The position numbers were made by a program, and so were the translations under genes. Below the pieces are notes generated by a model. It had not been told where the DNA came from. It saw only the letters and a program-made list of their open reading frames with translations, and made no database searches. From Acidobacteriota bacterium (GTDB taxonomy: Bacteria > Acidobacteriota > Holophagae > Holophagales > Holophagaceae), in contig JACPYP010000020.1 in assembly GCA_016195985.1 (NCBI GenBank), positions 1 through 64,000 on the forward strand: DNA of 64,000 nt, written 5' to 3'. This document shows positions 58,344-64,000 of this stretch, piece by piece (within the stretch, counting starts at the first letter, position 1; the number at the start of each line of letters is the position of its first letter).

Positions 58344-61300
58344 ATGCTGCGCATCAACCAACTCGCCAAAGAGCTCGGAGTCGCTAATCAGGAGGTCATT
58401 GAGGCCTGCGAGAAGCGTCTGGGCCTCCAAGGGAAGAGCCACAGCTCCAACCTTACCGATGACCAGGCGGATCAGCTCCGCCGCGGCTTCCAGGGCAAGG
58501 GCAAAGGTGAGGACGAAGCCTCGCCTCTCGCCCTGCACAAGCCCTCCGCCGCCGTGAAGGTCGTGAAGGGGCCCGCCCCTTCCCATCAGCCGGAGCCCAA
58601 GCCCGAGCTTCAGGTCGAAGCGCCTCGCCCTGCTCCGGCCGTGCTCGTGAAGAAGGCCGAGCCGAAGCCGGAGGTCAAGCCGGAAGCGAAGCCCGAGCCT
58701 GAGGCCCCCAAGGCCGAGGCCCCGGCCCCCCCTGCCGCGACAGTCCCCGCATCGTCTCCATCGGCGTCCGAAGCTCCCGCCGCCCCGGCGGCTCAGGCCG
58801 CCCCCCCTGTCCCGGAAAGCCCAGCGGCAACTCCGGTCCGTCCTGCGGCCCCGGAGGCCCCTGTGGAGACTTTCTCCCGGCTCAAAATTTCCACTGCGGC
58901 ACCAGCCCCTCCCCCGCGCGAGGACAAGCCGGCCCGCTACATCCAGCTGCCCCCGGCGCGGCCCTCGGGGCCCGGCGCCCAGCGTCCCGCCCCCTCCCCA
59001 GCCCAGAACCCCTCCGGCGGCGGTCCCCGCCCCGAGGCTGGCGCTCGCCCCATCGTCCAGCGCCCTGGCCAGTCCCCCAGCAATGTCCAGCGATCGGGCA
59101 TGCCGCAAAAGGAAAAGGCCGTCCTGCAGATGGCCACCAACACCGGACGCGGCGAAGTCCGCCACGAGCCCCTGCCGCCGGCCGCGCCTTCGCGGCGTCC
59201 CTACATTCCCCCTGCCATCACTGAGATGCGTCCGGACCAAGGCTTCAGCCGCATCAAGACTTCGGATACTCCCGCGCCCCCGCCCCGCTCCACCGAACCC
59301 GCCCGCTACATCCAACTGCCCCAGGCGCGCCCTGCGCCCGGCAGCCGCCCCAGCGGACCCGGTGGCCGCCCAGGCGGACCCGGCGGCCGCGGCCCCGGTG
59401 GTCCCGGCAGCCGTCCCGGCGGACCTGGCGCCCGTCCCGGCGGGCCCGGCGGCCGTCCTGGCGGTCCCGGCCGTGGCCCAGGCGGTCCTGGCCGCGGCCC
59501 CTCCATTCCCGCCTCCGGTCCCATCGATCCCAACAGCCAGAAGGGCCCCGGTCGTGGCGCCCATGTGGGCGGCAAGAAGAAGAAGGGGGGCTACGTCCGG
59601 AGCAAGGAAGAGGAGCTCGACCTCAAGCTCCGCCAGCCCCGTTCCCGCGCCCAGCAGGTGGCCAGCGAGTACATCGAAGAGGAAATCGGCATCGTCATGC
59701 TGTCTGAGGGCGTGACGGTGAAGGAACTGGCCGAAAAGTGCAACCGGCCCGCCAAGGACGTGGTGGCCAAGCTGCTCCACCGCGGCATCTTCGCCACCAT
59801 CAACCAGCCCCTCGACACCGAGATGGCCAAGGACATCGCCCGCGAGTTCGGCTACCTGGCCGACATCGTTTCCTTCGAGGAGGATGTCCAGATCATGGCT
59901 GACGAATCCGCCGACGTGCAGGGCGAGAAGCGCCCCCGTCCCCCGGTCGTCACCATCATGGGCCACGTGGACCACGGCAAGACCTCGCTGCTGGACGCCA
60001 TCCGCAAGACGAAGGTGGCCGCAGGCGAAGCCGGCGGCATCACCCAGCACGTGGGCGCCTACCATGTGGACGTGAAGGATCCCAACAACGGCGAGATGCG
60101 CCAGGTGGTCTTCCTCGACACCCCGGGCCACGAAGCCTTCACCAAGATGCGCGCCCGCGGCGCCAAGGTCACGGACATCGCCATTCTGGTGGTGGCCGCC
60201 GACGACGGCGTCATGCCGCAGACCGTGGAATCCATCAACCACGCCAAGGCCGCCGACGTGCCCCTGGTGGTCGCCGTCAACAAGATCGACAAGCCCGGCG
60301 CCAACCCGGACAAGGTCCAGCAGGGCCTGCTCCAGCACAGCGTCCAGACCGAAGCCTACGGTGGCGATGTGCCCGCCGTGCTCGTGAGCGCCAAGACCAG
60401 ACAGGGCCTCGATGAGCTGTTGGAAACCCTCCTCCTCGTGGCGGACCTGAAGGAACTGAAGGCCGTCTACGACTGCCCCGCCGCCGGCTCCATCATTGAA
60501 GGCCGCCTGGACCGGGGCCGCGGCCCCGTGGCCACGGTGCTCGTGCAGAACGGCACCCTGAGGGCCGGCGACATCTTCGTGGCCGGCGCCACCATGGGCC
60601 GCGTCCGCGCCATGTTCGACGACCTGGGCCGCAAGGTCTCGGAAGCCGGACCCTCCAGCGCCGTGCAGATCCTCGGCTTCGAAGAGGTGCCCAGCGCCGG
60701 CGACAACTTCCAGGTGGTGGAGGACGAGGCCAAGGCCCGCACCATCGCCACCTTCCGCCAGGAGAAGGCTAAGCAGGCGGCCCAGCAGAAGCAGCGCGCC
60801 ACGCTGGAGACCCTGTTCAGCACCATCAAGGACGGACAGGTCAAAGAACTGCCCCTCATCATCAAGGCCGACACCCAGGGTTCCGTGGAATCCCTGGTGG
60901 GCCAGCTGGAGCGCCTCAGCACGGAGAAGGTGCGCGTGCGCATCATCCATAGCGCCGCCGGCACCGTCACTGAGAACGACGTGCTTCTGGCCGAGGCCTC
61001 CAAGGCCACCATCATCGGCTTCCACACCAAGGCCGAGAAGAAGACCGAAGAACTGGCCCGCGAAGAGGGCGTGGATCTGCGCTTCCACGACATCATCTAC
61101 AAGGTCACCGAGGAAATTGAACAAGCCATGGTGGGCATGCTGGATGCGACCGAAAAGGAAACCATCCACGGTCAGGCTGAAGTGCGCCAGCTCTTCAAGA
61201 TCGGCAAGAACGTCATCGCCGGCTCCTTCGTCACCGAGGGCAAGGTCCAGAAATCCTTCAAGGTGCGCGTCAAGCGGGGCGAAGAGGTCCTGTTCGAAGG

Positions 61301-61457
61301 CGGCCTGAAGAACCTGAAGCGCTTCAAGGAAGACGTGACCGAGGTGAAGAACGGCCTCGATTGCGGCATCTCCCTCGACGGCTTCGACGAGCTGAAGGAA
61401 GGCGACGTGTTCGAGTTCTACACCAAGGAAAAGGTCGTCGCCACCAGCCTGAGCTGA
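58344..61457 (+). CDS. infB: Translation initiation factor IF-2
   Basis: 1037 residues. The N-terminal IF2_N motif is followed by a very long Pro/Ala/Gly-rich region (about 70-420). It includes two copies of an FSR-[LI]-K...APAPPPR...PARYIQLP module and a run of GPGGRPGG-type repeats (about 335-390). The GTPase domain has G1 GHVDHGKT at 540-547, DTPGHEAF and [10 protein letters not shown]-Tu-like domain 2, IF-2 domain 3 and C-terminal domain 2 follow, ending [13 protein letters not shown]. It recruits fMet-tRNA to the 30S subunit. rbfA and truB, its usual downstream neighbours, are absent; a terminator follows. The ATG has a GAGG 12 bases upstream. Confidence 0.97.
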   Translation: MLRINQLAKELGVANQEVIEACEKRLGLQGKSHSSNLTDDQADQLRRGFQGKGKGEDEASPLALHKPSAAVKVVKGPAPSHQPEPKPELQVEAPRPAPAVLVKKAEPKPEVKPEAKPEPEAPKAEAPAPPAATVPASSPSASEAPAAPAAQAAPPVPESPAATPVRPAAPEAPVETFSRLKISTAAPAPPPREDKPARYIQLPPARPSGPGAQRPAPSPAQNPSGGGPRPEAGARPIVQRPGQSPSNVQRSGMPQKEKAVLQMATNTGRGEVRHEPLPPAAPSRRPYIPPAITEMRPDQGFSRIKTSDTPAPPPRSTEPARYIQLPQARPAPGSRPSGPGGRPGGPGGRGPGGPGSRPGGPGARPGGPGGRPGGPGRGPGGPGRGPSIPASGPIDPNSQKGPGRGAHVGGKKKKGGYVRSKEEELDLKLRQPRSRAQQVASEYIEEEIGIVMLSEGVTVKELAEKCNRPAKDVVAKLLHRGIFATINQPLDTEMAKDIAREFGYLADIVSFEEDVQIMADESADVQGEKRPRPPVVTIMGHVDHGKTSLLDAIRKTKVAAGEAGGITQHVGAYHVDVKDPNNGEMRQVVFLDTPGHEAFTKMRARGAKVTDIAILVVAADDGVMPQTVESINHAKAADVPLVVAVNKIDKPGANPDKVQQGLLQHSVQTEAYGGDVPAVLVSAKTRQGLDELLETLLLVADLKELKAVYDCPAAGSIIEGRLDRGRGPVATVLVQNGTLRAGDIFVAGATMGRVRAMFDDLGRKVSEAGPSSAVQILGFEEVPSAGDNFQVVEDEAKARTIATFRQEKAKQAAQQKQRATLETLFSTIKDGQVKELPLIIKADTQGSVESLVGQLERLSTEKVRVRIIHSAAGTVTENDVLLAEASKATIIGFHTKAEKKTEELAREEGVDLRFHDIIYKVTEEIEQAMVGMLDATEKETIHGQAEVRQLFKIGKNVIAGSFVTEGKVQKSFKVRVKRGEEVLFEGGLKNLKRFKEDVTEVKNGLDCGISLDGFDELKEGDVFEFYTKEKVVATSLS
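59346..59510 (+). repeat. Low-complexity GGCCC-rich coding repeats in infB
   Basis: Imperfect repeats of about 18-24 bases encode [10 protein letters not shown]-like residues in the IF-2 linker. They are compositionally simple and in frame, so copy number can drift without harm. Confidence 0.7.
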
Positions 61458-61486
61458 ACCCGGTCCGCGCTTCGCGCCGATCCCCG

Positions 61487-61517
61487 ACGGGCCCGCATCG
61501 CGGGCCCGTTTTATTTT
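61487..61517 (+). terminator. Terminator after infB
   Basis: A perfect 10-bp stem ACGGGCCCGC/GCGGGCCCGT (61487-61496, 61500-61509) with loop ATC is followed by a T-rich stretch. Confidence 0.92.
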
Positions 61518-61531
61518 CACTCAAAAACGAC

Positions 61532-61561
61532 TCAATGGTATTCAAATACTGTTTTCATTGA
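61532..61561 (+). promoter_or_regulatory. Nested palindrome in the hppD promoter region
   Basis: TCAATG (61532-61537) pairs with CATTGA (61556-61561). Inside lies the palindrome GTATT-CA-AATAC. The whole 61520-61580 stretch is AT-rich in a GC-rich genome and is a likely operator/promoter of hppD. Confidence 0.45.
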
Positions 61562-61576
61562 ACTAACCATCAATAC

Positions 61577-61592
61577 TGTGATCCTCGTCACG
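61577..61592 (+). promoter_or_regulatory. CRP/FNR-like site before hppD
   Basis: TGTGA-N6-TCACG fits the TGTGA-N6-TCACA half-sites bound by CRP/FNR-family regulators at 9 of 10 fixed positions. It lies 45 bases before the hppD start codon, where it could repress or activate. Confidence 0.45.
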
Positions 61593-61636
61593 GGCCTAGC
61601 CTCGCACACTGGGAATCCCCCCACACAGGATCTCCC

Positions 61637-62746
61637 ATGTCCACGCCCAGCTTTGCCCTAAGCACTCCCATCGAAGCCAAGGCCGCCAGCAATCCCATGG
61701 GCCTCAGCCGCATCGACCATTTCCAGCTCACGGGTTCCATCGCCCGGCTGGAACCCCTCTACCGGAATCTGGGCTTCGCCCGGGTGGCCAGCGGCCAACC
61801 GTCCTGGGGCCGCCTGGTCCACCTGCGCCAGCAGCGCATGGACATCCTCATTTTCGAGGCGGACGCCACCCACCCCGCAGGACGCTACTTCCAGGCCCAC
61901 GGCGAGGGGGTCAGCGCCCTGAACTTCCTGGTGGAGGATCTGGATGCGGCCCTGGCCCATGCCAGGTCGAACCAGGCCCGAATCATGCTCGAGCCTGAAA
62001 GCCACCGCCTGGGCGACGGCAGCCTGCGTTTCGCGGCCATCCAGGGCGTGGGGGACGTCTGGAACTTCCTCATTGAGCGGAAGGGCTCCACGGAACCCTT
62101 CTGGCCCGGCCTTTCACCAGATCCGGCCCCGGCCTTCTGCGATCCCGGCCTGGTGCGCGTGGACCACCTCACCAACAACGTGGGCCCCGCCGAGATGGAG
62201 GCCCTGGTGTATTTCTACGAGCGCCTCTACGGCTTCGGAGTCACCCGTGAATTCCACATCCGCGGCGCCCTGGGCACCGGCCTGGATTCCAAAGTCGTCC
62301 AGAGCGCCAACAACCAGATCATCATTCCCATCAACCAGCCCACGGATGAGAAAAGCCAAGTGCAGGAGTACATCAACCGTCACAAAGGCCAGGGTGTCCA
62401 GCACATCGCCATGTCCACCAACGACATCTTCCACACCCTTCGCACCCTCCAGGCCCAGGGCCTCAAATTCCTGCGCGTGCCCGACACCTACTACGAACTG
62501 CTGCCCGGCCGCATCGCCAAGGGCGGCTACACCGTGCGCGAGGATCTCGGCCAAGTGAAGGAGATCGGCGTCCAGATCGATGGCGATGAAAGCGGCTACC
62601 TGCTGCAGATCTTCACCGAGGACCAGATCGGCCCGCTCTTCTTCGAGATCATTCAGCGGCGGGGGAACATGGGCTTCGGCGAGGGCAACTTCCAGGCTCT
62701 GTACGATTCCATCGAACTGGATCAGAAGAAGCGGGGCGTCCTCTAA
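61637..62746 (+). CDS. hppD: 4-hydroxyphenylpyruvate dioxygenase
   Basis: Converts 4-hydroxyphenylpyruvate to homogentisate in tyrosine degradation. 369 residues of the vicinal-oxygen-chelate fold. The three iron ligands are His177 (RVDHLTNNV), His256 (VQHIAMST) and Glu337 (FFEIIQRRG). The C-terminal gate helix reads FGEGNFQALYDSIE. The last 25 codons and the 3' flank are repeated downstream (62667-63080). Upstream lie a palindrome and a CRP/FNR-like site. No homogentisate dioxygenase gene is adjacent, and a pterin dehydratase of the same pathway lies 12 kb away. Confidence 0.96.
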   Translation: MSTPSFALSTPIEAKAASNPMGLSRIDHFQLTGSIARLEPLYRNLGFARVASGQPSWGRLVHLRQQRMDILIFEADATHPAGRYFQAHGEGVSALNFLVEDLDAALAHARSNQARIMLEPESHRLGDGSLRFAAIQGVGDVWNFLIERKGSTEPFWPGLSPDPAPAFCDPGLVRVDHLTNNVGPAEMEALVYFYERLYGFGVTREFHIRGALGTGLDSKVVQSANNQIIIPINQPTDEKSQVQEYINRHKGQGVQHIAMSTNDIFHTLRTLQAQGLKFLRVPDTYYELLPGRIAKGGYTVREDLGQVKEIGVQIDGDESGYLLQIFTEDQIGPLFFEIIQRRGNMGFGEGNFQALYDSIELDQKKRGVL

Positions 62747-63080
62747 CCCCGCCCCTGTTCCCCACGGCCGGGGCCCCTGCCCCTGCCTGCCCTGCTCGGA
62801 GAGGAGGGATTCCATCGAACTGGATCAGAAGAAGAGGGGCGTCCTCTAACCCGCCCCTGTTCCCCACGGCCGGGGCCCCTGCCCCTGCCTGCCCTGCTCG
62901 GAGAGGAGGCTGCACCGCAGCCTCCTCTTTATCCTTGCGACATGGGCTTCGGCGAGGGCAACTTCCAGGCTCTGTACGATTCCATCGAACTGGATCAGAA
63001 GAAGCGGGGCGTCCTCTAACCCCGCCCCTGTTCCCCACGGCCGGGGCCCCTGCCCCTGCCTGCCCTGCTCGGAGAGGAGG
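62667..63080 (+). repeat. Three copies of the hppD 3' end
   Basis: A 141-base segment covering the last 26 hppD codons and its 3' flank (62667-62807) recurs without a mismatch at 62940-63080. A shorter copy (62808-62909) of its last 103 bases is tandem to the first, with one substitution and one deleted C. Copy 2 runs into the hairpin terminator at 62903. All downstream copies keep the stop codon but have no start or ribosome site. The region 62747-63651 has no intact gene. Confidence 0.95.
62903..62930 (+). terminator. Terminator downstream of hppD
   Basis: An 11-bp stem GAGGAGGCTGC/GCAGCCTCCTC (62903-62913, 62917-62927) with loop ACC is followed by TTTAT. It closes the second copy of the repeated 3' end. 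Confidence 0.85.
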
Positions 63081-63186
63081 CTCGCCGAGTGGAAACACGG
63101 CGGCCTCACGCCAGCTCGGTGAACGCAGCGCCTTGTGGTTTCCCCAGCTTTTTCTTGGCGGATCCAGCCCCCGAAGCGCAGGTTGG

Positions 63187-63268
63187 CCACGGATGGCGCG
63201 GATTTACGCGGATTTGAATAGGGTGGTCACATATCCTTTGAATCCGTGTCAATCCGTTAAATCCGTGG
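63187..63268. repeat. Palindromic repeat element built on the word ACGGATT
   Basis: The left arm (CCACGGAT, then GCGGATTTACGCGGATTTGAA) mirrors the right arm (TTGAATCCGTGTCAATCCG, then AAATCCGTGG). The outer eight bases pair perfectly. It is a foldback of about 82 bases built from repeated ACGGATT words. Confidence 0.65.
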
Positions 63269-63331
63269 TTCCAATAGGCCCAGCGAGCATGGATTCATAC
63301 GAGGAAAGGAAAGCATCTGCCCCGTCCCATT

Positions 63332-63398
63332 CATCCCCTTCATCCTGGCTAATCAACTTCTTTTCTTTGGCCAGGATGGAGGAGATGAAGGGGATATG
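63332..63398. repeat. Palindromic repeat element built on CCTTCATCC
   Basis: CATCCCCTTCATCCTGGC (63332-63349) pairs with GCCAGGATGGAGGAGATGAAGGGG (63370-63393), allowing a small bulge. The loop is AT-rich. It lies 64 bases after the ACGGATT element and is a different sequence class. Confidence 0.6.
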
Positions 63399-63471
63399 GA
63401 CAAGGGCCGCCTGGCGCCCAGAAACCCGCCTTCCTGTGAATCCTTGGCGCTTCTCCGTTGTTGATCTCGTG

Positions 63472-63642
63472 CACTTCGGCGAAGGCAACCTCTTCGCCCT
63501 CCGGGCTCAGACCTCCCCTGGAACCGGCCGACCAGTACCATTCATCCGTTCCCCTGGGAGGGCTTGTCCGCCACCCACCGTCGTTCTCCAGGCTCAGTAC
63601 AGCTCCATTGAGCTGGATCAGAAGAAGCGGGGCGTGCTGTAG
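63472..63642 (+). pseudogene. Remnant of a second HPPD-like gene
   Basis: One frame reads HFGEGNLFALRAQ, then about 30 unrelated codons, then YSSIELDQKKRGVL with stop TAG at 63640-63642. This corresponds to the end of HPPD (GFGEGNFQALYDSIE...) interrupted by an insertion. The last 57 bases differ from the hppD tail mainly at third codon positions (ATT/ATC, GAG/GAA, GTG/GTC), so this copy came from a gene once under coding selection, unlike the near-identical copies at 62667-63080. No start or the rest of the enzyme is visible. Confidence 0.55.
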
Positions 63643-63651
63643 CCACTCGCT

Positions 63652-64000
63652 TCAGTTCGACGCCGCCGGGGCTTGGACGCCCCTCTTCCGCAGGTGCTCC
63701 AGGAGAGCGTCGGCGTAGGCCCGCAGGCAGGCTTGGCGGATGTCGGCCTCGCTTCGGGATTCCGGAGGCAGGGGCCGGAGGTGAGGTCTCAGATCCAGGG
63801 TCGGCGTGATCAGGCCGAACCCGAAGGGCACTTGATTCCACCTGGAAGCCACCACATCGTCCTTTTCACGGCTTCGCTCCAACACCTCCCAGTTCGCCTC
63901 GAAGTGCCAGGGCAGGTAACCCAGCTCTTTCAGCGTCTCCTGGTTGTGCTGGTACCAGATTGGACCGTAGCCCAGGCCCAGGATCCCACCCGCCCCCGCA
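63652..64000 (-). CDS. C-terminus of an unknown protein (partial)
   Basis: The frame is open from the window edge to TGA at 63652-63654, showing the last 115 residues. It starts GILGLGYGPIWYQHNQE, contains LGYLPWHFEANWEVLE and a late SEADIRQACLRAYADALLEHLRKRG helix, and has a hydrophilic end. I do not recognise the family. A fragment opening at GTG 63885 is only part of this longer frame. The gene start lies beyond base 64000. Confidence 0.6.
   Translation of the reverse strand, partial: AGAGGILGLGYGPIWYQHNQETLKELGYLPWHFEANWEVLERSREKDDVVASRWNQVPFGFGLITPTLDLRPHLRPLPPESRSEADIRQACLRAYADALLEHLRKRGVQAPAASN

Noticed and set aside
58251-61520. A 1089-codon open frame antisense to infB
   Set aside because: It mirrors the Gly/Pro/Ala-rich IF-2 sequence, low-complexity in translation, and has no ribosome site.
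62667-63080. A possible CRISPR array
   Set aside because: Only three long copies, unequal spacing, and each contains the end of hppD; no short repeats, spacers or cas genes.
62935-63642. A 235-codon ORF in the hppD downstream region
   Set aside because: It reads through three repeat elements and only its last part resembles HPPD; treated as repeats plus a remnant.

Overview
This is a GC-rich, gene-dense bacterial window. Gene content (an assimilatory sulfate operon under S-box control, a tricorn-type protease, large M13 and M16 peptidases, a fused homocysteine methyltransferase/MTHFR next to MetH, many hybrid histidine kinases) suggests an acidobacterial chromosome, probably Holophagae (Geothrix/Holophaga-like). 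That assignment is inference from content and style; no rRNA marker is present. Start codons are mostly ATG with a GGAGG-type Shine-Dalgarno, and neighbouring genes often overlap by ATGA. AT-rich patches are rare and usually coincide with promoters.

Layout. 1-6360: end of a secreted PPC-domain protein, recN, a PAS/PAS hybrid kinase, and a lipoprotein with four Ig-like repeats plus a beta-helix. 6510-31640 is a sulfur and methionine island. It holds a cystathionine-beta-synthase-like enzyme, an orphan dehydrogenase E1-beta, an S-box riboswitch with the MTHFR fusion, ferredoxin and metH, a DUF2911 protein, a second S-box followed by a ten-gene sulfate operon (cobA, sirC-like, cysI, cysH, cysD, cysN, sbp, cysT, cysW, cysA), a molybdopterin oxidoreductase on the other strand, and a third S-box followed by metY-metA-lysC. 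31637-36545: a broken SDR gene, an intact SDR, a DUF4126 protein and an M13 peptidase. 36603-50357: tricorn protease, isochorismatase-like hydrolase, hybrid kinase, UDG-like protein, M16 peptidase, an RluA-type pseudouridine synthase with a repetitive basic tail, two small secreted paralogues, a pterin dehydratase and another SDR. 50354-54817: a four-gene phosphorelay operon (YfiR-like protein, hybrid kinase, receiver, receiver-kinase). 55123-61457: folD, then rimP-nusA-infB behind a leader that carries its own terminator. 61637-63642: hppD with its 3' end repeated downstream and a decayed relative. 63652-64000: end of an unknown gene.

How the genes work together. Sulfate is imported by Sbp-CysTWA, activated by CysDN without a CysC, reduced by an APS-type CysH and the siroheme enzyme CysI, with siroheme supplied by the first two genes of the operon. 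MetA (acetyl-type by its residue 111) and MetY then incorporate sulfide directly into homocysteine; MTHFR and MetH make methionine, and SAM feeds back through three S-boxes. Two of these have terminator platforms. The third appears to hide the start region of the MTHFR fusion gene. LysC feeds the aspartate branch.

Most worth following up: a 27-codon ORF with two Cys codons just before sbp; the fused methyltransferase domain that has lost two of three zinc cysteines while sitting beside a ferredoxin and a full MetH; the attenuator before rimP-nusA-infB; repeated hppD tails; four different palindromic repeat elements built from short recurring words; and a pair of unknown secreted paralogues.
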